Under the pieces are notes generated by a model, which saw nothing but the letters and a program-made list of their open reading frames with translations, ran no database searches and had not been told where the DNA came from. This document shows, one piece after another, positions 52,845 through 62,554 of a stretch of 64,000 nucleotides of DNA. Within the stretch, counting starts at the first letter, position 1; each line of letters begins with the position of its first letter. The stretch comes from Phycisphaerae bacterium. GTDB taxonomy: Bacteria > Planctomycetota > Phycisphaerae > Sedimentisphaerales > Anaerobacaceae. The stretch is taken from the NCBI GenBank assembly GCA_012744475.1, contig JAAYBV010000008.1:79006-143005 (forward strand). The letters run 5' to 3'. The position numbers were made by a program, and so were the translations under genes.

Positions 52845-55800
52845 ATGAGACGTCTGATTTCCGCAAGTCTTGTCGTAGTTGCCCTGGCAAGTTGTCCGGC
52901 CGTTGCCACGATTCGCAACGTGCCCAGCGAGTATTCATCGATCCAGCAGGCGATCGACGCCAGCACCGACGGCGACACCGTGATCGTCGCCCCCGGCCTC
53001 TATTTCGAGAGGATCAACTTCAACGGCAGGAACATCGTCGTGACCAGCACGGACCCGAACGATTCGAGGATTGTCGGGTACACGATCCTCAACGGCGAAG
53101 GAGAAGGGAGCGTCGTGACCTTTGAGAACGACGAGACCAATGCGGCCGTCCTGACGGGCTTCACGATCACCGGCGGGACCGGCACACTGATATACTCCTA
53201 TGACTACTACAGCTATACGTACGGCGCCGGCATCATGTGCAGGGGAGCCTCGCCAACCATCACGCGCAACGTGATCACGAACAATGTCGCGCCCTACTCC
53301 GAAGAGCAGGTGGAAGTCCAGGTGGATGGCGGGCGTTATATCACATACAGATACGAGTGGTCCGACGGGGGCGGGATTTACTGCTCGGGCTCGGCCATCA
53401 TCAGCCACAACGTGATCTACAACAACTCGGCCGAGAGCGGTGGTGGAATCTATGCCGGCGGATATGCTACGGTCACCAACAACCTCATCTATAACAATAC
53501 CTCGGCTTTGGGCGGGGGCGTCTACATCTACGCCGGCTCACTCGTGAACAACACGATTGTGGGCAACAATACCGATCTGGAACCGGAATCCGGTCGCGGG
53601 GGCAACGTGGTCGCGTCGTTCGGGTATGACTACGAGCGTCTGATGGTGGCCAACAATCTCATCTGCAACGCCAAGAGCGGAGGGGGTTTGTATTGGAGCT
53701 ACGCCGGTGGCGACGTGCTTCGGTTCAACAACGTATGGGGCAATACCCCGAGCAACTATGTCACGCAAGACCCTCGCACGTACGAGAACATCATTGGGCA
53801 GGAGGCCGATTGGACCGGACGCCACGGCAATATCAGCCAGGACCCCGTGTTTCTGACATCGTGGAGCAAGCGATATCACCTGGACCCAAGCTCTCCCTGT
53901 GTCAGCGCCGGAGACCCGAATTTCGTCCCGCGTCCGGGCGAGACAGACATCGATGGCGACCCCCGCGTGTACGCGTTGCGTGTGGATATCGGGGCTGATG
54001 AGCATATCGGCTACGTCAAACCTCTGGCCTACGCCGGCGACGATCATCATATCCTGACTCCCGAGCCGGTCACCCTGGATGGGACCGGCAGCTACTTCTC
54101 CGATCCCGCCGGCCCGACCACCTTCCAGTGGACTCAGACGCTGGGAGCGGCGGTGGAACTCGACGATGCGGCGGCGGGCCGACCGGTCTTCACGCCGCCG
54201 GCCGAGGGCTGGTACAAGTTCGACCTGGTGGTTGCCGATGGGCAGTACACCAGCGCGCCGGACACGGTGTTGGTCGTGGTGGGCAACGAGCGCCCGGTGG
54301 CCGACGCAGGGTCGAACAGCTTGCGGGAAGCCCCCGGAGGAGCCATGCTCGATGGTTCCAAGTCCGCCGATGCCGATCCACCGGATGAGCTGATCTACAC
54401 GTGGAAGCAGCTCGAGGGTCCGCCGGTCGAACTGTTCGAGCCCGATTCCGCAACGCCCTATTTCCGGTGCGAACAGGCCGGCATCTATGCGTTCGAGTTG
54501 ACCGTCCACGACGGCTTCGTCGACAGCGAACCGGACGTGGTCAAGATTGAGGCAGCGCCGTTCACGCGGAGTGCAGAACCATTCGCGGTCACGCAGGATG
54601 CGGACGGCTACTTCTTCTATCCTGCTGTCTCCGGCACCAGCGTTGCCTACGTCGGATTTGAGGACTATGATCCTTCCAGTTGGGAGGTCTTCTGTGCGGA
54701 CACCCAGACTGGAGTGTTCCGGACGTTCGACACGGGAACGGTGAACACCAAGCCCAAGATCGACGGAAGCCTTGTCGTCTGGGCCAGTGGCTCCGGTTCC
54801 TACTACAACCCGATCTGTACGAGCGTCTACCTTGCCGATATGGTCACCGGCGAGAGCGTCGTCCTGCGGCGGGCCACGCAGACCGAGTCCTACGGCTATC
54901 CGATAGTATCGGGCAACAAGGTCGTCTGGCTGAGACATCGCGAGGTGGACACGTCCAATGAGACGCGATACCTGGAGTCGACGTACGACATCTGTGGGGC
55001 GGACGTGACGGATCTGGCGCATCCGGTCTACTTCACCGTTGCCGAGGAAGTCGGGCAGGGCGTGCCTTACCCCTTCGATAACTACACCGAGGCTCACGAG
55101 GGATTCGTCGATATCTGTGGCGATACTGTCGTCTGGGAGGCCAACGGCGATATTTACGGTGCGGACGTGTCCGACTTGAGCCGCATCCCGGTCTTTGCGA
55201 TCTGCACGGCGGCCGAGCGGCAGTACGATCCCGCCATCTCAGGGAATCTGGTCGTGTGGACGGACGAACGCAACGACATCGGCGACATCTACGGCGCCGA
55301 CATCTCGGACCCGAACCACGTTCGTGAGTTCGAGGTCGCGGTCGAGGGCGGCTGGCAGTTGCAGGCGGACGTCGACGGTCCCACGATCGTCTATTCGTCC
55401 GGAGACACCTGGAGTGGCAACATCCGGATGTGCTGTGTCACGAGAGAGTATGGCATCGTTGACTTCTATCTGCCCGACTACCCCTACGGAGGTGGGCCGG
55501 AGGTCAGTGGTTCGACGATCACGTGGGTGTACAGCTACGGGATCACAGGGATTCGCCTTGATTTCGGCTACTCGCTGATGAGCGGTCCCATCAAGAACGC
55601 CACCTCGGGCAGTCACCACGACTACATCCAGCATGCGATCGCCAGGGCCCAGGACGGCGACGTGATTCTCCTCCAGCCGGGGGTGTACGATGAGAAGATA
55701 CGCTTTGCCGGCAGGAAGGTGACGATCACCTCGTCGGATCCCGAGGACCCGGCTGTCCGGGCGGCTACTGTCATTGCCGGTGCGGGTCCGCTCGTTACGT

Positions 55801-56606
55801 TCGCCGACGGGGAGACCGCCGACAGCCTGTTCACGGGATTCACGGTTGCCGGCGGCACCTTTGGCATCCTCTGCAATGGAGCAAAGCCGACTATCAGCTA
55901 CTGTGATGTCATGGACAACTGCGCCGCGGGCATCAAGGTCTGGGGCGGCGCTGAGCCGGTGGTGAGCTGTTGCGACATTTCCGCCAACCGCATCGGCATG
56001 GAAATGTGGGCCGACGTCAGCGGGCGGCGCATCCAGCGGAACTACGGCACCTTCACGAATTGCCTGATCACCGGCAACCGCGAAAGCGGCGTCCTGGGCG
56101 GATATCCAAACCTGGTGAACTGTACGATTGCCGACAATTTTGGCCTTGGCGTATCTTCCGTCGCGCCGGTCCTGACCAACTGCATTGTCTACTTCAACAA
56201 CGGCGACGGCGTGAATCTGGACTCCCGACAGCAGGCAACGGTTACGTATTGCGATATCCAGGGCGGTTGGCCCGGCGAGGGGAATATCGATGCCGATCCG
56301 CTGTTCATCGCCCGTGGCCAGTGGTCCGAGTCGTCAGGGCTTGATGCGATCTGGACGCCGGGTGATTACCACCTCAGCAGCGAAGGTTGGTACTGGGATA
56401 CTCTCCAAGGTTCGTGGACGTGGGGCGACCAGACCAGTCCGTGCATCGACGCGGGCGACCCGTCCATGCCGCTGGGGCAGGAGGCGTCGTGCGAGGCGGG
56501 CGATCCGCTGAGCGAACGGGCCGTGAACGGGCGGATTAACATGGGCGCATACGGCGGCACCGTAGAGGCTTCGCTGGCTCCCCGCAATACCGCCTACGGG
56601 CAATGA
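52845..56606 (+). CDS. Large secreted mosaic protein: beta-helix, PKD-like, propeller, beta-helix
   Basis: About 1253 residues. Start at 52845 with AAAGG upstream, followed by a signal peptide (LISASLVVVALASCPAVA). Parts in order: right-handed beta-helix starting YSSIQQAIDASTDGDTVIV; two PKD-like domains (PVTLDGTGSYFSDPAGPTTF and ERPVADAGSNSLREAPGGA); a TolB-like propeller with LVVWTDERNDIGDIYG blades; and a second beta-helix starting HDYIQHAIARAQDGDVILL. The blades resemble the 27865 protein. Ends with a MGAYGGTVEA line typical of such helices; no anchor motif. Role unknown, probably binds or cuts polysaccharide. Confidence 0.75.
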   Translation: MRRLISASLVVVALASCPAVATIRNVPSEYSSIQQAIDASTDGDTVIVAPGLYFERINFNGRNIVVTSTDPNDSRIVGYTILNGEGEGSVVTFENDETNAAVLTGFTITGGTGTLIYSYDYYSYTYGAGIMCRGASPTITRNVITNNVAPYSEEQVEVQVDGGRYITYRYEWSDGGGIYCSGSAIISHNVIYNNSAESGGGIYAGGYATVTNNLIYNNTSALGGGVYIYAGSLVNNTIVGNNTDLEPESGRGGNVVASFGYDYERLMVANNLICNAKSGGGLYWSYAGGDVLRFNNVWGNTPSNYVTQDPRTYENIIGQEADWTGRHGNISQDPVFLTSWSKRYHLDPSSPCVSAGDPNFVPRPGETDIDGDPRVYALRVDIGADEHIGYVKPLAYAGDDHHILTPEPVTLDGTGSYFSDPAGPTTFQWTQTLGAAVELDDAAAGRPVFTPPAEGWYKFDLVVADGQYTSAPDTVLVVVGNERPVADAGSNSLREAPGGAMLDGSKSADADPPDELIYTWKQLEGPPVELFEPDSATPYFRCEQAGIYAFELTVHDGFVDSEPDVVKIEAAPFTRSAEPFAVTQDADGYFFYPAVSGTSVAYVGFEDYDPSSWEVFCADTQTGVFRTFDTGTVNTKPKIDGSLVVWASGSGSYYNPICTSVYLADMVTGESVVLRRATQTESYGYPIVSGNKVVWLRHREVDTSNETRYLESTYDICGADVTDLAHPVYFTVAEEVGQGVPYPFDNYTEAHEGFVDICGDTVVWEANGDIYGADVSDLSRIPVFAICTAAERQYDPAISGNLVVWTDERNDIGDIYGADISDPNHVREFEVAVEGGWQLQADVDGPTIVYSSGDTWSGNIRMCCVTREYGIVDFYLPDYPYGGGPEVSGSTITWVYSYGITGIRLDFGYSLMSGPIKNATSGSHHDYIQHAIARAQDGDVILLQPGVYDEKIRFAGRKVTITSSDPEDPAVRAATVIAGAGPLVTFADGETADSLFTGFTVAGGTFGILCNGAKPTISYCDVMDNCAAGIKVWGGAEPVVSCCDISANRIGMEMWADVSGRRIQRNYGTFTNCLITGNRESGVLGGYPNLVNCTIADNFGLGVSSVAPVLTNCIVYFNNGDGVNLDSRQQATVTYCDIQGGWPGEGNIDADPLFIARGQWSESSGLDAIWTPGDYHLSSEGWYWDTLQGSWTWGDQTSPCIDAGDPSMPLGQEASCEAGDPLSERAVNGRINMGAYGGTVEASLAPRNTAYGQ

Positions 56607-56668
56607 GCACGTCGCCGGCCGCAGGAGGGTCGTTCCGGGGTGCGCGGATGCCTCACGGGAGGCATTTC

Positions 56669-56696
56669 TTGACATCGGCCGTTTCCGGCGTAAAAT
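56669..56696 (+). promoter_or_regulatory. Consensus promoter of the acyltransferase gene
   Basis: Perfect TTGACA (56669-56674), 16-bp spacer, TAAAAT (56691-56696). The in-frame ATG 56704 lies where transcription should begin. Confidence 0.55.
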
Positions 56697-56703
56697 GGGC
56701 CTG

Positions 56704-57756
56704 ATGACTGATGGGCGTCTAACCAAGAAACGACCGAAGAAGAAACCTCATCCAGTGCGGGACTGGCTGCTCTATGTGGCCGTCCGGATTCTGGTCGTCT
56801 TCCTGTACCTCTTCGATGTCGAGACCAATCTCCGGTTTGCCTGCTTCCTCGGACGCCTTCTCTGGAAGCACTATCACCGGGGCCGCCAGCGTGCGCTGGA
56901 GAACCTCCGCGCCAGCTTCCCGGGCCAGTCCGAAGAGTGGATCTGGCAGACGGGCCGGCGCAGCTTCGAGCAGATCGTCATGCTGACGATCGACGTGCTG
57001 TTCACCCCGCGGCTGGTGAAGAAATACAACTGGCGGGAATACTCGCGATACAAGAACGCCGAGCACGCCAAATGGCTCATGCAGGAGCGCAAAGGGCTGC
57101 TCATGGTCACCGGGCACTACAGCAACTTTGAGATTACCGGCTATCTGATGGGCCTGTTCGGCTTCGACCTCTACAGCATCGCCCGGCCGCTGGACAACAA
57201 GTACCTGAACCGGTTTCTCTACGGCGTTCGGGAGCGTCGCGGTCAGAAGATCATCGACAAGAAGGGGGCCGCCGAGTTGATGCCGCAGATTGTCGCCCGC
57301 GGCAGCACGCTCGGGTTCATCGCCGATCAGGACGCCGGCAAGAAGGGTGTCTTCGTCGACTTCTTCGGGCGCAAAGCGAGCACGTACAAGAGCATCGGTC
57401 TGGTCGCTCTGACCTACAACCTGCCGATCGTGGTCGGTTACAGCCGTCGTGTCGGCAACCGGTTCTTCTTCGAGATAGGGGTTACCCGGATCATCTTCCC
57501 GCAGGAGTGGGCCGACAAGGACGATCCACTCAAGTGGATCACCGCCGAGTACACCAAGGCAATTGAGGCCTTCGTGCGGGAAGACCCGACGCAGTACTGG
57601 TGGCTGCACCGCCGCTGGAAGTCCCGTCCAAGGGAAGAACGAATAGGGGCCGGCGAGACATCGACGGTTCTGCCCGATCGTGATGAACAAGCGGTCGAGA
57701 TCGTTTCTCTGTCGCCGCCTTCGCCCGTGAATTCCCCGTCCCAGGCGGCCTGCTGA
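56704..57756 (+). CDS. LpxL/HtrB-like lysophospholipid/lipid A acyltransferase
   Basis: About 350 residues. A single N-terminal membrane segment (LLYVAVRILVVFLYLF) is followed by the HX4E active site in VTGHYSNFEITGY and the second conserved block ADQDAGKKGVFVDFFGRKA. Family enzymes add acyl chains to lipid A precursors at the inner membrane. The frame starts at 56695, but that ATG overlaps the -10 box; 56704 would be leaderless, and a GTG at 56755 is possible too. A 40-residue polar tail has no known role. Confidence 0.85.
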   Translation: MTDGRLTKKRPKKKPHPVRDWLLYVAVRILVVFLYLFDVETNLRFACFLGRLLWKHYHRGRQRALENLRASFPGQSEEWIWQTGRRSFEQIVMLTIDVLFTPRLVKKYNWREYSRYKNAEHAKWLMQERKGLLMVTGHYSNFEITGYLMGLFGFDLYSIARPLDNKYLNRFLYGVRERRGQKIIDKKGAAELMPQIVARGSTLGFIADQDAGKKGVFVDFFGRKASTYKSIGLVALTYNLPIVVGYSRRVGNRFFFEIGVTRIIFPQEWADKDDPLKWITAEYTKAIEAFVREDPTQYWWLHRRWKSRPREERIGAGETSTVLPDRDEQAVEIVSLSPPSPVNSPSQAAC

Positions 57757-57789
57757 CCGACGCGTTGAGAGAACACCCGCTCTGAGAGT

Positions 57790-59013
57790 CTAATCGTTTG
57801 CCGACCCCGGGGTGACGATGGTCGCGTGCCAGTTGTTTGGATCGTCGCCGTAACGGGACGGGCAGAGGCGGTTCAGCGACAGTCCCTGGCCGTCCGCTTC
57901 GGGGGGCCAGCGGTCGATCCCGTCGTCGAAGGCCTCCGGGTGCGATCCGTCGCTGTAGGTGATGGACTCGACCTCGATCCAGTACCGCGTGCCGGCGTCG
58001 TCTACGTCACCGGGCTTGAGCAGTTGGATCGTCTCGCCGCTGTTGGCCAGCCTGCCGGAGCCCCATTGCAGGATCTGCACATCGGTCGGAACGCTGAACG
58101 ACCGGCGGACCAGCGCCTCGTTGCGAACCAGCAGCAGGTGCTCGCCTGCCTGAAGTGTCACCGGAAGGTCCGACGGAAAGGCGAACTCGATGCCACTGTT
58201 GTCACGGAACCGCCAGGGCAGCAGAGTATTGAAGTCGAAAAATGTGACGGGATCGTGACTGATGTTCAGTAGCTCGACGTACTCGGCGTCTCCGTCTCCG
58301 GCGGGGCGGTACATGATCTCGTTGATCACCACGGGGCCCACCAGCGGATAGGCATTGGCCTGTCCGGGCGTGGGCACGCTCATCATGACGAAGCCGGAGG
58401 TCCCGGTGCTCTTGAGATACCGGCCGAACGAGACTCCCGTCTCCGATGCGCCGAAACGCGCCTGCACCAGGCACTGGCCGAAGCGCTCGTCGTTGTCGGA
58501 GTACAGGTACAGCGACTCGCCGTTCTCGCTCATCTTGAAGGGCGACAGCGCGCCGGGGTCCAGGGGATTGCCGAAGTGCTCGTTCTCATGGAAAAGGACA
58601 TAGCCGTTGGGTTCGACGATCGTTCCCTCGGCGATGCGGTACTCGCAGAGATCGTTCCTGCTGTCGCTGAGAAACCACCCGCCGATGTCGATGGGGATCG
58701 AGCTGACGTTGTGCAACTCGACCCAATCCGGCGCCACGTCGTGGGAGTGGGCCAGCAGCTCGTTGATGACGATGGGACATCCCGTCTGACGCCAGTGGTT
58801 CGCCAGTACGCCCAGGTCCGTCATCCTCACGATGGCGTCACCGTGCAGATCGTCGATACCATTCGGTTCGCTCAGCCACTGCTCCGCGAGAAGCCCGAGG
58901 TCCAGCCAGTCTACCCGGCAGTCTCCGTTCAGATCTCCGCTCGGGCACTGCGCGGAGGCGAATCCGCAGACGCCGCATATCAGAACAACAACTGTGAAAC
59001 TCGTTCGTGCCAT
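57790..59013 (-). CDS. Secreted lamin-tail-domain protein with N-terminal dockerin-like repeats
   Basis: About 407 residues from ATG 59013 (AAGGG upstream) with a signal peptide (FTVVVLICGVCGFASA). Directly after it comes a dockerin-like calcium module, CPSGDLNGDCRVDWLDLGLL then a second loop with IVRMTDLGVLANHW. Two lamin-tail/LTD beta-sandwiches follow, starting IVINELLAHSHDVAPDWVEL and VVINEIMYRPAGDGDAEYVE. It lies 17 bp after the CotH gene and shares this architecture, so the two probably form one operon. Function unknown. Confidence 0.78.
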   Translation of the reverse strand: MARTSFTVVVLICGVCGFASAQCPSGDLNGDCRVDWLDLGLLAEQWLSEPNGIDDLHGDAIVRMTDLGVLANHWRQTGCPIVINELLAHSHDVAPDWVELHNVSSIPIDIGGWFLSDSRNDLCEYRIAEGTIVEPNGYVLFHENEHFGNPLDPGALSPFKMSENGESLYLYSDNDERFGQCLVQARFGASETGVSFGRYLKSTGTSGFVMMSVPTPGQANAYPLVGPVVINEIMYRPAGDGDAEYVELLNISHDPVTFFDFNTLLPWRFRDNSGIEFAFPSDLPVTLQAGEHLLLVRNEALVRRSFSVPTDVQILQWGSGRLANSGETIQLLKPGDVDDAGTRYWIEVESITYSDGSHPEAFDDGIDRWPPEADGQGLSLNRLCPSRYGDDPNNWHATIVTPGSAND

Positions 59014-59030
59014 TATTCCCTTGACCTTGC

Positions 59031-62000
59031 CTATCCCTCTGTCTGCGTCTTGTCGGCGGGGGTGCCGCACCCGCCAAGATGACATGGGCCGTGCGCTCGT
59101 TCTGCTTCGTACAAGATGGTTGCCATGTCGGTGTCACTGTAGCCGGGCGAGCCCCCCAGGCCATTGCTCGGCCACCAAAGGTCTTTGTCGCCGAGGTTGT
59201 TCGGCTCGGCTGTGACAGGGTTCCTGACGGTTAGCGAGAAGCCCGCGCCGTCGGTGCTCTCATACCAGCCGTCTCGATACCGGAAGCTGCAAATGACCTG
59301 TCCGGCGGCGTCCTGGAGTTCTACCCGTTCGCCTGCGTTGTCGAGGCTGCCGCGGTATTGTCCTGCGACAGGCAGGCCCGGGCCGTACTTGTCCTCGAAG
59401 GCCATTACGCTCTTGACCACCAGGATGTGCCCGCCGGGCGCCAGTTCGACGCTGGGGAATGTGAAGGCAATCCCGTTGGTGAACCTGGCCAGCTTCAGGT
59501 TGATGGCTTCGGCACCGATGTTGGTCAGCTCAATGTACTCGGTGTTGGGATCGTCCGGATGGCCCGTCTCGGCCGGGTGGTACATGATCTCGCTGATTCG
59601 CAGGCTCTCGGCCACCGGCCCGACGGCGAAGAGCGACTCGTTCAGGGCGCTCCATTGGCTTCCGCTGAGTGTGCGGACCTTGACATGGGTGCTCTCCGTC
59701 AGCGCGACAGGACCTGTGTATTGCCGCGCGCCGGCCGAGACAGCACCTGCGCCGCTGACGGTGACAACGCGTGGATCGGAGCCGTCCAACGTATAGTAGG
59801 ATGTAGTCTCCGCGCCCGACAGGTGGAGGCCGAACCCTGCCGGGACGTGTCCGCCGTGCTGATTGAACGTAGGCGGATCGACATTCGGATACCATCCAAC
59901 AGACTTGAACTGGTTGAGGACGATCTGCGTGCGGCCCGGCAGGTAGTTGTTTACGATTCGATTGACCTCGTTTTGCCAGTCCTGTTTTGTGAAGGGGCGG
60001 GACCGTTTGGCGTCACCCCAGCGTGCCGACTCGGCGATGATCGCCATTTCGATCTGCTCGGCGCGGCGTTGAATCCGCGTGATCGACGCCTCCGGCGTCA
60101 GCAGGCCGCCATTGAAGAAGTGGCGATAGACGTGGTCGGCGAATCGCATTCGATAGTTGGCATTTGATGAGGCGAGTTGCTCGTGAAGCCAGTGCGGGTT
60201 GAAGTATCGCCACTGAGCTCCGGCCATCGTGAACGGCGTGACCATGTTGGTCTCGCTGCTGCTGACGCCCAGCGTGTGCTCGCTGTCATGCTGGAACCAC
60301 TTCCATCCGTCGGGACGGGCCCGGTTGAAGATGGCATAGGTGTTGTTCGGGATGTTGCCGAATCGTGAACCCGCGCCGTCCCGGTCGCCCGTGTAGTAAT
60401 CGATGGTCATGAAGTCGATCAGGTTTTCCACGTCGAGCAAACGCTCGTAGCCGGGGTTCGGGGTCCCGTCGGGCTCAAGCCCCTGGACGCGGCAGTACCG
60501 CGCATGGTCGCCGAAACCTGCCGTCGTCGCGTCGTACAGACGTCGATATGCCTCCATGTCGCCGTCCGTGGCCATCATGGCCCGGCCGATGCTGGTGTCG
60601 GCCTTCACGATGTCATAGTCGTCCTTGTCGCCGCCGAGATACGATTCGGCGTACGATGCTTCGGAACGTTCCTGGGTCTGGTAAAGTCCCCAGTACTGTC
60701 CGTTGACGTACAGGTGGTAGTATCGGCTGCGAGTATACGGATGTCCCATCTGGCCCTGGAGGTCGCGGGAGAAGACCTCGCGGACCATGGTGTTCTGGCC
60801 GTCTCCCTGGAAGCTCCAGGAGTAGTTCTGGCTGGTTCGCAGGTCCACGTTCTCGAACCGGTCGGTTCCTTCGTCGCCGAAAAGCGGATACTCCAGCGCC
60901 CCGCCGTACTCCGGCCTGAACAAGAGTCGAAACGCGTGCTTGGGGTTGCTGCCGCTGCGGCTGAAGCCGCCTCGAATGCGAAGGCCCGCGTCGATCTGAA
61001 AGCCTTCCATTCCATCCGGATTCAGCAGCTCGACCGAGACGGGTCTTTCCCACGTGCGTCCCGCGCCGCTGGCGTGGACGTAGATACCCGTCGCGGAGTC
61101 GAACAGGTTGGCCAGATCGGTCACGAGCGAAATCGAGGGGATAGCCAGCAGGGCGTCGTCGACGAGGTCTGCGTACCGAGGATCGTTGACGATTTCGGGG
61201 TCCATGCCATAGTCGATGGACTGCCCGCTGACGCTGCCGGCGGCGGGCCAGCCGGAGCCGAGCTGAACGATGCTGCCTGTCTGCTTGACCACATCGGACA
61301 GGAACAGATACGTCCGTGTCGCCACGGGCGAGGGTTTCCAGCCGGACTTGATGGCTCGAACGCGCAGGCAGGTGGTCTGTGCAATGCGAAGGGGGCTGGA
61401 ATACACGCGACCACTGGGGAATCGGCCTCCCAGGGTATACGGCTCGCTGCCGTCGGTCGTGTAATAGAGAGCCGCGTCTTCGGTCTCTATCTCCAGCGTC
61501 ACCAGGATTTCGCTGTCGTAGAATCCTGCTTCGTGGCTGATAGTGGGCTTGGCGACAAATCCCTCGTAGATCGCCTTGTTCTCGGCTCCGGGCGTCGGCT
61601 CGGCGAACGGCTGCCAAGCGTTGCCGCCATCGGGCAGTCGGCCGAACGAGATGTCCGCCTGCTGCGCATCGAAGGCAATATGGTCGATGACTGTCTCACC
61701 GTCCCGGTCGAGCAGGGCGATCTCGTCTCCGTCCGAACTGAGGCCGAACGGTGCATGCAGGCCGGCATCGGCAACATCGCCGTCGGCCCAGATCAGGAGA
61801 TAGCCCTTGGCTGGAACGGTGGTCAGTTGCGGCTGGTCGGTGGGGATTTCCCACTTTCGGGGTGTGGAGAGGTCGTCAGTCAGGAACATGCCCCCGATAT
61901 CGATGGGCTCGTCGCCTGCATTGTGGATCTCCACCCAGTCGTCATTTTCACCCTGGGGATCTTCGTTGGTCTTCGTATTGGAGGCGAGGAATTCGTTGAT

Positions 62001-62255
62001 GAACAAGGGAATGCCTCGGGCTCGCCAGTCGGTGGCGACGAGGCCGAAATCGTGCAGATCGACCTTGTCATCCCCGTCTAGGTCGGCCGGGCTGTCGGGC
62101 GGAGCAAGCCACGCATCGCCCAGAATCGCCAAGTCCACCGCGTCGACCCGGCAGTCTCCACTGAGATCGCCGGGCGGACATATGGCCCGGACCGCGCTGG
62201 TCAAGAGAAAGACCGCGCCCACGCTCAGTGCAAATACTCTCCGCCGCACCCTCAT
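59031..62255 (-). CDS. Secreted CotH-kinase-family protein with dockerin-like, lamin-tail and chitobiase-like domains
   Basis: 1074 residues. Signal peptide, then an N-terminal dockerin-like pair (CPPGDLSGDCRVDAVDLAIL; DLDGDDKVDLHDFGLVATDW). Then a lamin-tail domain (LFINEFLASNTKTNEDPQGE), a chitobiase-C-like sandwich with ALYYTTDGSEPYT, and a CotH-type domain (about 400-720) with FQIDAGLRIRGGFSRSGSNP, NGQYWGLYQTQERSEASYAE and WKWFQHDSEHTLG. A second such sandwich and LTD close the protein. CotH proteins are atypical kinases or spore/surface factors; bacterial large versions are uncharacterised. Confidence 0.82.
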   Translation of the reverse strand: MRVRRRVFALSVGAVFLLTSAVRAICPPGDLSGDCRVDAVDLAILGDAWLAPPDSPADLDGDDKVDLHDFGLVATDWRARGIPLFINEFLASNTKTNEDPQGENDDWVEIHNAGDEPIDIGGMFLTDDLSTPRKWEIPTDQPQLTTVPAKGYLLIWADGDVADAGLHAPFGLSSDGDEIALLDRDGETVIDHIAFDAQQADISFGRLPDGGNAWQPFAEPTPGAENKAIYEGFVAKPTISHEAGFYDSEILVTLEIETEDAALYYTTDGSEPYTLGGRFPSGRVYSSPLRIAQTTCLRVRAIKSGWKPSPVATRTYLFLSDVVKQTGSIVQLGSGWPAAGSVSGQSIDYGMDPEIVNDPRYADLVDDALLAIPSISLVTDLANLFDSATGIYVHASGAGRTWERPVSVELLNPDGMEGFQIDAGLRIRGGFSRSGSNPKHAFRLLFRPEYGGALEYPLFGDEGTDRFENVDLRTSQNYSWSFQGDGQNTMVREVFSRDLQGQMGHPYTRSRYYHLYVNGQYWGLYQTQERSEASYAESYLGGDKDDYDIVKADTSIGRAMMATDGDMEAYRRLYDATTAGFGDHARYCRVQGLEPDGTPNPGYERLLDVENLIDFMTIDYYTGDRDGAGSRFGNIPNNTYAIFNRARPDGWKWFQHDSEHTLGVSSSETNMVTPFTMAGAQWRYFNPHWLHEQLASSNANYRMRFADHVYRHFFNGGLLTPEASITRIQRRAEQIEMAIIAESARWGDAKRSRPFTKQDWQNEVNRIVNNYLPGRTQIVLNQFKSVGWYPNVDPPTFNQHGGHVPAGFGLHLSGAETTSYYTLDGSDPRVVTVSGAGAVSAGARQYTGPVALTESTHVKVRTLSGSQWSALNESLFAVGPVAESLRISEIMYHPAETGHPDDPNTEYIELTNIGAEAINLKLARFTNGIAFTFPSVELAPGGHILVVKSVMAFEDKYGPGLPVAGQYRGSLDNAGERVELQDAAGQVICSFRYRDGWYESTDGAGFSLTVRNPVTAEPNNLGDKDLWWPSNGLGGSPGYSDTDMATILYEAERAHGPCHLGGCGTPADKTQTEG

Positions 62256-62413
62256 CGTGCCTTCTCTCGCTGAAATCGGTTGTGTACGGTTGCCTGTATT
62301 ATCGGCCCCAATTCTGCTGGACGATGTTTCGTATTATCCCCATTTTATCAAAAAAGAGAGGCTCGGTCAACGATTATGGGCGACTCGCCACGGCGACGCA
62401 AGAACCGTGACAC

Positions 62414-62443
62414 TTGACGGGTGACCGTCCTCCAGCCTATGCT
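62414..62443 (+). promoter_or_regulatory. Sigma-70-like promoter of the radical SAM gene
   Basis: TTGACG (62414-62419), 18-bp spacer, TATGCT (62438-62443). The gap 62256-62554 also has two GTATTATC words (62298 and 62332 areas), possible -10 boxes for the divergent CotH gene. Confidence 0.4.
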
Positions 62444-62554
62444 GGCGCGTGAGGCAGCGCCCCAGGAAGGCGTCGAAGCGACCGACAAGTGCTGTCGGGA
62501 GTGCTTCGACGTCAGGGCGCCAGGATCTGGTGTTTATTCGAGCAAGCCGTCAGG

